The notes: generated by a model not told the origin, from the sequence alone. DNA of 44,660 nucleotides from Bradyrhizobium sp. SZCCT0231 (GCF_018130245.1 NZ_JAFCKP010000029.1:1-44660); one strand, 5' to 3'; positions 8,504 through 16,133 are shown, numbered from the stretch's first letter. Made by a program: numbers and translations.

Positions 8504-8797
8504 TCACTTCCCCCTTGCGAGCCGCTCGCGCTGCCGTCTCTGGCACTCGCGCGACGCGTCGATGTTGGCGTTGGCTTCACCGAGCGCGACGGCGTATTCG
8601 CCGATCTTCTGCCACGGGTCGATTTTTTCGGTGACGACGGGATCATCGACGTTCCGATCCAGGTCTTCGCAGGCGGGCGACAAGGCCACGCTTTGCTTTG
8701 GCGGCGTGGGCGCCGGCGCGCTGCTTTCGACGTTGGAGGTCGCGCACCCACTCAACAACGCCAGGGCGAGGAGGACAAACGGCGGCATGAGGATCAT
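8504..8797 (-). CDS. Rz1-like outer-membrane spanin lipoprotein
   Basis: The protein of about 97 residues begins with a short hydrophobic signal ending in a lipobox (LLSGC), so the Cys would be lipidated. A Pro-rich stretch ('APAPTPPK') follows, then a charged helical part. Its start lies inside the upstream spanin gene in another frame, the classical nested Rz/Rz1 arrangement, with 155 bases of overlap. The ATG at 8797 is chosen, with AGGAG about ten bases upstream; a TTG at 8803 is possible. It would join the outer membrane to Rz during the last step of lysis. Confidence 0.75.
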   Translation of the reverse strand: MILMPPFVLLALALLSGCATSNVESSAPAPTPPKQSVALSPACEDLDRNVDDPVVTEKIDPWQKIGEYAVALGEANANIDASRECQRRQRERLARGK

Positions 8798-9236
8798 TGC
8801 CAAACTTCTCCTGGTACTCTCTGAGCCGCGCCTTCGTGAGCGACGCCGCGGCTTCCGCCGCGGTCTTCAGCTCGGCGGCGTCGTCGGCAGTATGTTTCTG
8901 AGCCGAGAGCTGGAATTCGGTCCAGGCGAGATCGCCTCTGGCGCGCTCCAGCTCGTTGCGCTGATCGGCGTCCCGGTGGCCGATCAGGAAGATCAGCGCG
9001 GCGGCGCTGGCGAGGCAGACGACCCGCGCCAGCTTGATGAACGGCGCGGCGGCAGGAACGAATTTCTCGACGAACGGCACATGCGCGATGACGTAGGCGG
9101 CGATGCCGACCACGGCGATGATGATCAGCGTCAGCGGCGCCGTCGCGAGCTGCCAGAACAGCTCTGCGGAGAAGCCGTTGATGGTCTCGACGACATCGAG
9201 GACGCATTGCGCGGGTGAGAGGATGCTGCAGCTCAT
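8643..9236 (-). CDS. Rz-like inner-membrane spanin
   Basis: The 197-residue protein has two hydrophobic segments (about 28-50 and 66-85), then a helical, charged periplasmic stretch typical of i-spanins. A basic C-terminal tail is read in the region shared with Rz1. Canonical Rz has a single N-terminal membrane segment, so the two segments here are slightly unusual. It starts in an ATGA overlap with the endolysin and contains the Rz1 start. The pair would fuse inner and outer membranes after peptidoglycan is cut. Confidence 0.7.
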   Translation of the reverse strand: MSCSILSPAQCVLDVVETINGFSAELFWQLATAPLTLIIIAVVGIAAYVIAHVPFVEKFVPAAAPFIKLARVVCLASAAALIFLIGHRDADQRNELERARGDLAWTEFQLSAQKHTADDAAELKTAAEAAASLTKARLREYQEKFGNDPHAAVCPPRPGVVEWVRDLQRRKQRAGAHAAKAKRGLVARLRRPGSERR

Positions 9237-10117
9237 GCCGGCGCCCCCGCCGGCACGTCGGCGAGCACGTCGCCGTCGATCGCGCGATTGGCCTTCTTGC
9301 TCTTGAAGCTAGACCAGAACGAGTAGACGAGCGCGCCGAGCGAAGCCACGAGACATAGGATCACGATGGCGGTATAGACCTTCGTGATGATCTCCGACGT
9401 GTATGCCGCCGGCGCGATCGTGTCGCGCGCGCTTTCGAGCACGGCGACGACAGAGCCACCACCGACGCCGGCCTTGACGGCATCGTTGGCGTCGACCGCC
9501 GGCTGGGCCACGTCCGAGGCATAGGCCTTGGCGTCGCCACGCTCCTGATGCGCGGCCACCGGCTGCGGGCCGACCGATCCCATAGCCCAGGCCTGGCCGA
9601 TCTGCTTGACGTTGGCGATACGCTTCGACCAGCCCCTGCCGAAGTCCTCCCAGGTGTCGAGGTGCTGAAGCATGCCGAGACGACGCGACAGCAGCTCGGC
9701 GATCAACGCATCATGGTCAGGATGGTTGTTGATGGCCGCGAGTGTGGCCTGACCCAGGTGCCCGTCGCAATCGTTCATGCGCAGCGCGCGTTGCAGCCAC
9801 ATGATGGCGCGCGGCGGGCCGGAGTTGACGCCAGAGTCGAACATCACGAGATCCAGACCGGCCGGAAGTTCGTCGCCCCGAACCGCGTCCCAATACTGCA
9901 AGCGGTAGATCTCGTTCCGCTCGGCGATCCACTCCGGCGTGCCGCGCATTTCGGGGACGAGCTTGTGCCGGGGCCGGCCTTTCTTGTCACGGAATCCGTC
10001 GTAGACACGCTGGATGATGCCTTCCAGCGTGACACCGCCCGGATCGCGCTTGTGGTTCGACCAACCGCCCTCGTAGACGAGGATCACCGGCATGCTCTTT
10101 GGGAAACTCTCTCTCAT
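9233..10117 (-). CDS. GH108-family endolysin with C-terminal membrane anchor
   Basis: The 294-residue protein has the muramidase motif EGGWS at 16-20 and DPGG at 25-28, the signature of glycoside hydrolase family 108 with Glu16 as catalytic acid. A peptidoglycan-binding type 3 segment follows at about 85-170 ('MFDSGVNSGPPRAIMWLQRAL'). A linker then leads to a hydrophobic segment at about 246-268 and a basic tail. No N-terminal signal is present. The C-terminal anchor is unusual for a phage endolysin and suggests membrane-tethered release. It is coupled by ATGA overlaps to the RlpA-like gene upstream and to Rz downstream. Confidence 0.87.
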   Translation of the reverse strand: MRESFPKSMPVILVYEGGWSNHKRDPGGVTLEGIIQRVYDGFRDKKGRPRHKLVPEMRGTPEWIAERNEIYRLQYWDAVRGDELPAGLDLVMFDSGVNSGPPRAIMWLQRALRMNDCDGHLGQATLAAINNHPDHDALIAELLSRRLGMLQHLDTWEDFGRGWSKRIANVKQIGQAWAMGSVGPQPVAAHQERGDAKAYASDVAQPAVDANDAVKAGVGGGSVVAVLESARDTIAPAAYTSEIITKVYTAIVILCLVASLGALVYSFWSSFKSKKANRAIDGDVLADVPAGAPA

Positions 10118-10524
10118 TCGAGCATCTTTCCGAGCTTCTCGATGATGACGTGCACGCGGCCGGCATCGATCATCCCCAACACGCGAGCGGAGCCCCGTGA
10201 GAGGTCGATGGCGACGCCGGTGGATTTGGCAGGTCCCCGGTCATTGACGCGGCAGATGACGCTCCGGCCGCGCCAGTACACGCGCACCAGCGTGTCGAAG
10301 GCAAAGGTCGGATGGGCGCAGGTCAGGTCGTCGGCGTCATAGGTCTCGCCGTTCGCGGTGTAACGGCCGCTCTCGTCGCCGTACCAGGTCGCGACGCCGG
10401 CATAGATCATCTCCGTGCGGGCAGGCGCGGCGAAAACCGACAGCACGAGGGCCACGCATGCCCTTTTCAAAGCTCGTTTGAATGATGGTTGAAGCAAGCT
10501 GGCCCCCGGCTGAGGAGGCCACAA
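10114..10524 (-). CDS. RlpA-like double-psi beta-barrel protein, lysis cassette
   Basis: The product of up to 136 residues has an N-terminal export signal ('ACVALVLSVFAAPA'), then the RlpA core: 'GVATWYGDESGRYTANGE', 'ALAHP'-type 'CAHPTFAFDT', and the 'VCRVNDRGP' loop containing the catalytic-type Asp. RlpA proteins bind or cleave denuded glycan strands, so it may help the endolysin open the wall. The start is uncertain: TTG at 10524 lacks a ribosome site, while GTG at 10455 follows AAAGGG at good spacing. It is the first gene downstream of the palindromic operator and so probably the first late lysis gene. Confidence 0.8.
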   Translation of the reverse strand: MWPPQPGASLLQPSFKRALKRACVALVLSVFAAPARTEMIYAGVATWYGDESGRYTANGETYDADDLTCAHPTFAFDTLVRVYWRGRSVICRVNDRGPAKSTGVAIDLSRGSARVLGMIDAGRVHVIIEKLGKMLE

Positions 10525-10550
10525 TCCCGGAATTGCCCGGAATTGACCAA

Positions 10551-10566
10551 ACTGACAGCTGTCAGT
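10551..10566. promoter_or_regulatory. perfect palindrome, candidate late-activator site for the left arm
   Basis: ACTGACAGCTGTCAGT is a perfect 16-base palindrome in the only sizeable gap (52 bases) between the Mor-like gene and the lysis/packaging genes. Its core, CTGACA..TGTCAG, recurs in the palindrome upstream of the capsid arm at 27774-27793. Mor and C proteins of Mu bind dyads just upstream of middle and late promoters, so this is probably where the left late unit is switched on. No good -35/-10 pair is seen, which fits an activator-dependent promoter. Confidence 0.65.
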
Positions 10567-10576
10567 GGATCAAAGC

Positions 10577-10963
10577 TTAGAAAAGCGAGCCTTGGCCGTC
10601 GTCACGGCGGCTGCGCTCACGATGCCGGTGAACCGTTCGCTGTGATACGCCGACTTCGCGCGCGATGGTCTTGGAGGACTTGTTGTCCGCCTGGGCTTGC
10701 GCGATGTCCCGGACGATGGCGCGCCGGAAGCGCGCATAGGAGCCGTGCCCTGCCTGCGGGATGTCGCAGGTATCTCCTGCGAAGCGCTCCAGCAATTTCG
10801 TCGTAGCTTCCAGGCCGATGCACTGGACGAGCCAGTGATCGGGATGGACCTTGCTTGGGAAATAGACTCGGGTGCCGCCGGCATGCGCCGCAATCTGCAA
10901 CGCTTTTGCGTTGCCGACAAGCTCGGCGATCTCCGCCAGCACGCCGGGCAGCACCTCGTTCAT
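10577..10963 (-). CDS. mor: Mor-like transcriptional activator
   Basis: The 128-residue protein fits the Mor/C family (PF08765). It has an N-terminal helical dimerisation part, the 'GGTRVYFPSKV' beta strand near 29-39, a central 'IGLEATTKLLERFAG' helix, and a C-terminal helix-turn-helix at about 96-115 ('SKTIAREVGVSQRTVHRH'). Mu Mor turns on the middle promoter and C turns on late genes; only one such protein is seen here. It is the last gene before the lysis cassette and is followed at once by the palindromic operator. The ATG at 10963 is in an ATGA overlap with the gene upstream. Confidence 0.87.
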   Translation of the reverse strand: MNEVLPGVLAEIAELVGNAKALQIAAHAGGTRVYFPSKVHPDHWLVQCIGLEATTKLLERFAGDTCDIPQAGHGSYARFRRAIVRDIAQAQADNKSSKTIAREVGVSQRTVHRHRERSRRDDGQGSLF

Positions 10964-11211
10964 CGCTTCGGCTTCATCCGCTTCGGCTTCATCGCCGGGG
11001 TCAGGACGGTGACGACGACGCCTTTGACGACGACATAGTGCGTGCCGTCGGCGGCGATCGTCATCTCCTTCGCGCCGAGTTGCTCGGCTGCGCCGGCGGC
11101 GCGGTTGAGCGACTCCGCAAGGTGCCGGCGCACGGCCTCGACATCGAGGCCGCCGACGCGTTCGAGAAAGCGGAGCAACGCATGGTCGCAGACGCGCAAT
11201 GGCCGGGCCAT
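10960..11211 (-). CDS. small conserved phage protein
   Basis: An 83-residue protein with a helical N-terminus ('CDHALLRFLERVGG' and 'EAVRRHLAESL') and a beta-hairpin C-terminus containing 'ADGTHYVVVKG', ending in a Lys/Arg-rich tail. I recall similar small proteins just before late regulators in alphaproteobacterial Mu-like phages; their function is unknown. The last bases overlap the Mor-like start as ATGA. The tail codons repeat a CTTCGGCTTCATCCG unit in tandem (complement at about 10965-10995), a possible slippage site. Confidence 0.68.
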   Translation of the reverse strand: MARPLRVCDHALLRFLERVGGLDVEAVRRHLAESLNRAAGAAEQLGAKEMTIAADGTHYVVVKGVVVTVLTPAMKPKRMKPKR

Positions 11212-11214
11212 GGC

Positions 11215-11787
11215 TCACCCCGCGCGCCAGGCCGCGCCAGGCCCAGCATTGGCAAAGAAGCCAGCGCCTTTGCGAGGCCGCACGTCGCGCTGTTGCGATC
11301 GGAACAGGTGCGACGGGCAGTAGGGAATGCCGGCGTCGTCAGTCTTCGGCGCCCCGCAGAAGAAGAACTCCGGCGTTTGCGGATCTCCGACCGGCCAATG
11401 GCAGCACGCGCTGTCGAGCTGGGCCAGCGTGCGGCGCTGCCCGACCGGGATCTGCTGATCGATGATATTAGGCGGCGGCGCATCTTTCGGAGGCAGCTTC
11501 CTGACGCTCACCACCGGACCGCGTTCAGCCGTTGCGGATCGGCTTCGCCGGCGCTCGGCTCTGGCCTGGCCGGCCGCCCGGCTCACCTTGCGATCGGCGT
11601 CCTTGAGGCCGTCGCGGTTGATCTTGCCGATCACGGCATTGCGCGTGACGCCTCCGATCAGGCAGGCGACCTGGGCCGCCGACTTGCCACTGTTGAAGAG
11701 TGCCTTGGCGACGCTGATGCGCGTCGCCGTCCAGCCGCGGCCGGCTTCGGCCTGGGCTTGCGCGAGCTGCGGGTGATGCACGGTCAT
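11215..11787 (-). CDS. GcrA-like cell-cycle regulator carried by the phage
   Basis: The 190-residue protein has the GcrA family architecture. The N-terminal DNA-binding part opens with 'GWTATR' and contains 'GGVTRNAVIGKINRDGL' at about 45-61. A basic linker follows, then the C-terminal sigma-70 interacting domain with 'CHWPVGDP....FFFCG' and 'YCPSH'. Host GcrA recruits RNA polymerase with sigma-70 to promoters carrying N6-methyladenine in GANTC. A phage copy in the middle operon, upstream of mor, could redirect transcription towards phage genes or tie the lytic cycle to the host cell cycle. The role here is inferred. Confidence 0.85.
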   Translation of the reverse strand: MTVHHPQLAQAQAEAGRGWTATRISVAKALFNSGKSAAQVACLIGGVTRNAVIGKINRDGLKDADRKVSRAAGQARAERRRSRSATAERGPVVSVRKLPPKDAPPPNIIDQQIPVGQRRTLAQLDSACCHWPVGDPQTPEFFFCGAPKTDDAGIPYCPSHLFRSQQRDVRPRKGAGFFANAGPGAAWRAG

Positions 11788-11799
11788 GGGCGGGCGCTC

Positions 11800-12189
11800 C
11801 TATGCGAGCGCCCAGGGCGGCAGCGTGATCTCGATCGAGCCGGTCTCGTCGTCGACCAGCTCCGCCGCGCAGTACTCCTTCTCGCGCGGCTCGCTACCGA
11901 ACCGTTCGATATGGCCGCAGAAGAACCGCGCGCCGCCCTTGCCGTTGAATTGCGCGGCAATCAGGCCCGTTGCATTGGGAGCGAGACGGATCACGCCGGC
12001 TTCCTCGTCGGTGCCGATCAGGAGATCGTACTTGTCGCCGTCACCGATAGCGGCCTGCGCCGCGAACTCCTTCGACAGATTGACGATGAAGGCGGGCCGG
12101 CCCGACTTGCTGCCGCCATGAAGCATGATCGATGCCGGCAGGCCGGCGCGGCCGGAACGGATGATGGTTTCGAGCTTCTCAAAGGCCAT
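11800..12189 (-). CDS. hypothetical phage protein
   Basis: The 129-residue protein begins with 'FEKLETIIRSGR' and contains 'GRPAFIVNLSKEF', with mixed alpha/beta composition and no membrane segment. AGGAGG lies six bases ahead of the ATG at 12189, so the longer open frame upstream is not used. It sits between GemA-like and GcrA-like genes in the early/middle operon. I do not recognise the family; a nucleic-acid-binding or inhibitor role is only a guess from position. Confidence 0.7.
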   Translation of the reverse strand: MAFEKLETIIRSGRAGLPASIMLHGGSKSGRPAFIVNLSKEFAAQAAIGDGDKYDLLIGTDEEAGVIRLAPNATGLIAAQFNGKGGARFFCGHIERFGSEPREKEYCAAELVDDETGSIEITLPPWALA

Positions 12190-12190
12190 T

Positions 12191-12922
12191 TCAATCCTCC
12201 TGGTGATGCTGAGACTGAGCAATCTTGGCCAGGGCGCTGCGCAGCTTGTTGCCGAGCGCCTTCTGGACCTCGTCGTAATCGCGAGAAGACATCGTCTCGA
12301 ACGGCCGATTCTGGCGGACGATCTTGCCGGCATAGAATTGCAGATCCTCCATGGGGTCGACGGCCTGGCCGATCGCCTTGACCGCGCCGACCTCGATGAG
12401 CTTCTTCCACTGTGCCTTGAGGATGGCGCGCTTGCTGGCGATGACGCGGTCGCCTTCGGTGAGGTCTTCGAGATCCTTACCGCTCGGCCACTCGACGCCG
12501 CCATCGCGCTCGAGCCACGACTTCAGCCCCTCGATCGCGCTGGAGGCAGCCTGCGCATCCTTCAGGAAGCGCACATGAGACACGCCGGTCTGCCGCTCCA
12601 GGAAGGCCAGCATGGCGCGATCGGTGCGCTCGCGGACGATGCCGAGATTGTAGCCGGCGATCCACAATGCGCGCAGCTTGCCGCCGATCGCGCTGTCGAG
12701 GCCCGCGACGGCGCCGCGGATCGCGGCCTCGCCGGCGACGCTGCGCAGATCCTCGATGACGCGGCCGGCCTCGCTGGTCGTCAGCTCCTTGGCGGAGCGC
12801 TTGCCATTGGCGCGCTGTGCGAGGAAGTCCCGATAGGTGTCGTCGTCGAACTTGGCTTTCGATTTCAGCACGTGGATGGTCGAGATCATCGACGTGGTCG
12901 CAAGATGGGCAGACAAGGGCAT
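12191..12922 (-). CDS. gemA: GemA-like protein, Mu gp16 family (DUF1018)
   Basis: The 243-residue protein carries the DUF1018 signature near its N-terminus: 'STIHVLKSKAKFDDDTYRDFL', then 'SAKELT..EAGRVIEDL', and helical repeats after that. In Mu, GemA affects host gene expression and DNA supercoiling. AGGAGAG upstream supports the ATG at 12922; an ATG at 12889, closer to the usual family start, is an alternative. It lies in the conserved middle-gene position between Gam and Mor. Confidence 0.85.
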   Translation of the reverse strand: MPLSAHLATTSMISTIHVLKSKAKFDDDTYRDFLAQRANGKRSAKELTTSEAGRVIEDLRSVAGEAAIRGAVAGLDSAIGGKLRALWIAGYNLGIVRERTDRAMLAFLERQTGVSHVRFLKDAQAASSAIEGLKSWLERDGGVEWPSGKDLEDLTEGDRVIASKRAILKAQWKKLIEVGAVKAIGQAVDPMEDLQFYAGKIVRQNRPFETMSSRDYDEVQKALGNKLRSALAKIAQSQHHQED

Positions 12923-12925
12923 GGG

Positions 12926-13399
12926 TTACTCTCCTGTTGAACTCTTCTTGGTCGCAAAGCCGTTGGGACCGCGCCGGCCGATCGGCACGATCGCGAGTTC
13001 GAAGCCGAGCACGTTGAGCGCGGCGTCGAGGGCGTCGAGCTGCGGCATGTGATGCCGCCGCCAGTTGATGAGGGTGCTGCGGCAGATGCCGACCGGCGCC
13101 GCGATCCTCTCGCAGGAGGCGCGCTGCCTCTTCATCTCGAGAAACAGCCCGCGCACGAGCGGATGAACGTGCCCGGCGGCGACGTCATTGAGCCCGTTGG
13201 CCACGCCGACGCGCCGCTTGGCCTGGAAGGCCGGATCGAGATTGCGAGCCTTCAGCTCGGCGCTCTTCGCCGCGCGCCGCGCCTCGCTCCAGCCGGCGCT
13301 GCGGCGGGCTTTCGTCATCACCACATTGTTGAGCGTCGTCATGCGCGCGGCCTGCGCCGCGCGACGCTCCGGAGTCCATCCTGCCGACGTGCCGCTCAT
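12926..13399 (-). CDS. helix-turn-helix DNA-binding protein
   Basis: The 157-residue protein has a basic N-terminal half with repeated Ala/Arg-rich segments ('RRAAQAARM', 'ARRSAGWSEARRAAK'), similar to nuclease-associated modular DNA-binding repeats. The C-terminal Cro-like helix-turn-helix includes 'ERIAAPVGICRSTLINWRRH'. It probably binds DNA, perhaps as an early-operon regulator. The start overlaps the previous gene by four bases (13396-13399). Confidence 0.7.
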   Translation of the reverse strand: MSGTSAGWTPERRAAQAARMTTLNNVVMTKARRSAGWSEARRAAKSAELKARNLDPAFQAKRRVGVANGLNDVAAGHVHPLVRGLFLEMKRQRASCERIAAPVGICRSTLINWRRHHMPQLDALDAALNVLGFELAIVPIGRRGPNGFATKKSSTGE

Positions 13400-13779
13400 G
13401 CCGCGACCTGGCCTTCGGCTTCGTCGAGGAAGAGCGCAACGGCGTCGGCGACGACGTCCTCGGGCTTCTCGCCGTGCTCGGTGCAGTAACGGCGCAGCGC
13501 CGCATCGAGCGCGAGCGGCAGCTGATAGCCGCCGGTGCGCGGGGTCGGCTTCTCCAGCACGGTGATGGAGTGTGCCCGGTTCGGCAGGAAGGTGATCCAG
13601 CCGCGCTCCTGCAAGGCGTGAAGCAGCTCGGTGACGCGGCCGGTCGATTTGAACCCGAACATCGTGGCAATCTCCCTGTAGCTCGGCGCCTGGCCGAATT
13701 GCTTGATGTGGCTCTTGATGATCTCAAGGCACTTCCGCTGCGCCCTGGTAAGACCAATCTGGATGGGTGCGTTGCTCAT
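13396..13779 (-). CDS. LexA-type winged-helix DNA-binding protein without protease domain
   Basis: The 127-residue protein has an N-terminal winged helix like that of LexA: 'LTRAQRKCLEIIKSHI', 'APSYREIATMFGFKSTGRVTELL', then 'LQERGWI'. The C-terminus is a short helical part, not the LexA serine protease, so it cannot self-cleave. It could compete for LexA-like operators or regulate phage promoters. Both ends overlap neighbours by ATGA. Confidence 0.75.
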   Translation of the reverse strand: MSNAPIQIGLTRAQRKCLEIIKSHIKQFGQAPSYREIATMFGFKSTGRVTELLHALQERGWITFLPNRAHSITVLEKPTPRTGGYQLPLALDAALRRYCTEHGEKPEDVVADAVALFLDEAEGQVAA

Positions 13780-14345
13780 GCCGCCGACTCCGACAGCTCG
13801 GCGCCGAACGGCTCGACCTCGAAGATCTCGCTGCCCTTCGGGATGCTGACGCCGGGAATCGTGCGCGCGAGGTCGGGGTTCTTGAGCATGGCCTCGCGGT
13901 CGATCTCGATCTTCACGCGAAGGAAGTTGCCGTAGGACGCCGCAACGCCTTCGAGATCCGCCGCCTCGGCGATCATCTTCTTTTCGTTGATGAGGTCGAT
14001 CACGGCGTCGTCGCCGCCGCTGATCCTCACCTTCGGCGGATTGAAGCGCCATTTGACGGTGCCGGTTCCGAAGTCGACCGTCTTGGTGCCGGTGTTGGCG
14101 AGCAGCTGCTGACGGTTGGCCTCGCAATACATGTGCAGGCCGCGGAACAGGTCGAGCGCCTTCTTCACGTGTGGCCTGGACTCGTCCTCCGCCGCCGTCT
14201 TGACGTCAGCCAGCTTCTTCTGCATGGCCGTCTCGATCGCCGCGACCTGACGCGCCACGTCGCCATATTCCGCGATCATGGCCGCCGCCTCGTCGCGGTT
14301 CTGCGGAATGCGGACATCGGCTGCCGCGGCCTTCGCTTTCACCAT
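13776..14345 (-). CDS. gam: host-nuclease inhibitor Gam
   Basis: The 189-residue protein matches the Mu Gam family (PF07352). A long N-terminal helical region has 'IPQNRDEAAAMIAEYGDVARQ' and 'IETAMQKKL', then the beta core has 'VDFGTGTVKWRFNPPKV', and the C-terminal part contains 'EIDREAMLKNP'. Gam binds the ends of linear double-stranded DNA and shields it from exonucleases, as Ku does. It is in the expected early position after A and B. A few short genes of unknown role separate it from MuB. Confidence 0.88.
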   Translation of the reverse strand: MVKAKAAAADVRIPQNRDEAAAMIAEYGDVARQVAAIETAMQKKLADVKTAAEDESRPHVKKALDLFRGLHMYCEANRQQLLANTGTKTVDFGTGTVKWRFNPPKVRISGGDDAVIDLINEKKMIAEAADLEGVAASYGNFLRVKIEIDREAMLKNPDLARTIPGVSIPKGSEIFEVEPFGAELSESAA

Positions 14346-14351
14346 GGATAG

Positions 14352-14744
14352 TCACTCCTGTTGTGCTGGTACGGTTGCGGGGGAACGGCCGAAGCCGAGC
14401 GCCTCTAACGAAGCGCCGACGACGGCAATCTTGTCGCGGGTCTCGCGGAGCAGCTCGGCGCGTGCCGTGCTGCCTTTCGGCTGCTCGTCCATGAGGTCGG
14501 CAGTCCGAAACATGTCGTAGGTGAGATCGGCGATATCCTGGAGCCGCAGCAGGTACGCCGCCATGGCGATGATATCGACGGTTGAGGCCTGCATCGCGAA
14601 GCGCTGCTTGGCCTGGTGCGAGGCGTGGCCGGTGATCTGTTCGGCCACGCGGCCGGGATCGACTGCCGCGATCTGCGCGGCGAGCCTGGTCTCGACGAGT
14701 TCGGCGGCTGAGGCGGACAACGCGCCGCGTTGCTCGGCGCTCAT
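14352..14744 (-). CDS. hypothetical early protein
   Basis: The 130-residue protein is almost entirely helical and Ala-rich, with 'AAYLLRLQDIADLTYDMF' in the middle. It has no membrane segment and no recognisable motif. It begins in an ATGA overlap with the gene upstream and ends seven bases before gam. It resembles small early-operon proteins of Mu-like phages, which are often dispensable. Confidence 0.66.
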   Translation of the reverse strand: MSAEQRGALSASAAELVETRLAAQIAAVDPGRVAEQITGHASHQAKQRFAMQASTVDIIAMAAYLLRLQDIADLTYDMFRTADLMDEQPKGSTARAELLRETRDKIAVVGASLEALGFGRSPATVPAQQE

Positions 14745-15079
14745 GAGGCGCCTCCGTCCGGCCTCTGGCCTGAGAGGATGCGAGCAACGATGCGATCGAG
14801 CCGCTTCTTGGAAAACGAGACGACGTTCGGGCCGGACTCGCCGGCCATGTCGAGCGGCGCGATGTTCGAGGGCGGCAGCTCCGTCCGCGCCTCCGCTTCC
14901 AGCGCCGCGTCGAACGTGTCGTTTGCGACGCCCAGCTCCATCAGCCCGACGCGGGCCATCACCGCGCGCAGCTCGCGCTTGAACTCGGCCGCCTCGTAGG
15001 TGGTCATCGGCGCGCGACCGGTGATCATTGCGTCGAAGCGCTCATAGAGAGCTTGCAATTGTCTGGTCACGCCCATCAT
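14741..15079 (-). CDS. hypothetical early protein
   Basis: The 112-residue protein is helical with 'LQALYERFDAMITGR' near the start and a basic C-terminus ('SKKRLDRIVARIL'). Two adjacent ATG codons (15079, 15076) are possible starts; the first makes the ATGA overlap with the upstream gene seen throughout this operon. No family is recognised. Confidence 0.66.
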   Translation of the reverse strand: MMGVTRQLQALYERFDAMITGRAPMTTYEAAEFKRELRAVMARVGLMELGVANDTFDAALEAEARTELPPSNIAPLDMAGESGPNVVSFSKKRLDRIVARILSGQRPDGGAS

Positions 15080-15474
15080 CGCGCACCGTCCGGAATGCGC
15101 GAGTTCGGGCACTTCGGGATGCCGCCGATACCGCGGCAGGAGCGATAGCAACGGCCGCTGGCCTCGGAGGAGAACGGCGGTCCATTCTTTTGCAGGTCGA
15201 GACACTGGTCGCGCCCGATCTCGCCATAGACCGGGCACATGACCTTCACGCCGAGCAGTGCGCCGCGCACCTTCTGCTCGACGGCCCCCAGGTCACCTTT
15301 GTAGTTATTGGCGAAGACATGCGAGAGCACGGCGGCGGAATAGCCGATATTCTTCGCCGCGCGCGTCGCGGTGACGCGATCGGCTTCCTCCGCCAGTACC
15401 TGAATCCAGTCCGGTGCGGGAGTGCCCCAGGCCAAGCGCGCCTTCTCCACGAAGGTCTGCTTTTCGTACCTCAC
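15076..15474 (-). CDS. HTH and cysteine-cluster DNA-binding protein
   Basis: The 132-residue protein combines a helix-turn-helix at about 33-60 ('VTATRAAKNIGYSAAVLSHV') with a C-terminal cluster of five cysteines (80, 91, 109, 113, 122) that could bind zinc or an iron-sulphur cluster. I recall proteins of this build after MuB-like genes in other alphaproteobacterial Mu-like phages. It is probably a transcriptional regulator of the early-to-middle switch. Both ends overlap neighbouring genes. Confidence 0.7.
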   Translation of the reverse strand: MRYEKQTFVEKARLAWGTPAPDWIQVLAEEADRVTATRAAKNIGYSAAVLSHVFANNYKGDLGAVEQKVRGALLGVKVMCPVYGEIGRDQCLDLQKNGPPFSSEASGRCYRSCRGIGGIPKCPNSRIPDGAR

Positions 15475-16133
15475 GACTTCACCTCCTTCGCGATCGACGG
15501 CTCGCCCACGAACTTCTTCAGGTTCGGGTCCCAGACCGTCTTGCCGTTGATCTGCTTGAGGCTCGGCGCCAGCGGGCCGGTGTTCATGCCTGGCTTGAGC
15601 CGCCAGGCCGCTGCGCCGCCGCGCCCCTTGACGCCGCCGCGCCGCGTCGTCCTGGTGACCGCGAGATAGCCGGCGCTGTGCAGCTGGCGGACGAAACGGC
15701 CCGCCGTCTGCTTGTTCGGCTTCACGTCTTCGGTCGTGGCGGCAAACATCAGCTCGGCCAGGCTGAAGCCGGTCGCGAGGTTGCGCATCGCGATCCAGAG
15801 TTGCTCATGCACCGTCAAGGCCGGCACAACGCTGCCGTCAGGGCGCAGCCGCGGCGCCTTCGTGGGGTGCTTCAAGAGCTTGTAAAGCGGCGTCGGATAC
15901 TTGCCCTTGATGCCGTGCTCGCGGGTCGTAATCTGCTCGGCAAAGCCGGCCCTGGTCAGGGCCGTCAGATATTTCGAGATGCACTTGACCGAGACGTTGC
16001 TCTCGCCGTCGACGTCGGCGACGGTGAAGCAGCCTTGCTCCTTGTCGAGCCGGACCATGATCTCCCAGAAGCCCTCGTAACCGCGCGGCACGCGGACCGG
16101 GAGGTTCGCCGTTTGGAAATGCTCTTTGTGCAT
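15471..16133 (-). CDS. winged-helix regulator-like protein
   Basis: The 220-residue protein shows two winged-helix-like units. The first (about 20-85) contains 'FTVADVDGESNVSVKCISKYLTAL' followed by 'RAGF'. The second (about 110-165) has 'SLAELMFAAT' and 'GRFVRQLHSAGYL'. A Gly/Arg-rich segment follows. It probably binds DNA, possibly as a transposition accessory or a regulator. The start overlaps the stop of MuB as TGATG at 16131-16135, so the two are translationally coupled. Confidence 0.72.
   Translation of the reverse strand: MHKEHFQTANLPVRVPRGYEGFWEIMVRLDKEQGCFTVADVDGESNVSVKCISKYLTALTRAGFAEQITTREHGIKGKYPTPLYKLLKHPTKAPRLRPDGSVVPALTVHEQLWIAMRNLATGFSLAELMFAATTEDVKPNKQTAGRFVRQLHSAGYLAVTRTTRRGGVKGRGGAAAWRLKPGMNTGPLAPSLKQINGKTVWDPNLKKFVGEPSIAKEVKS

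Noticed and set aside
10855-12381. 508-codon plus-strand frame over the middle genes
   Set aside because: It is a mirror frame of several overlapping minus-strand genes with clear families (Mor, GcrA).
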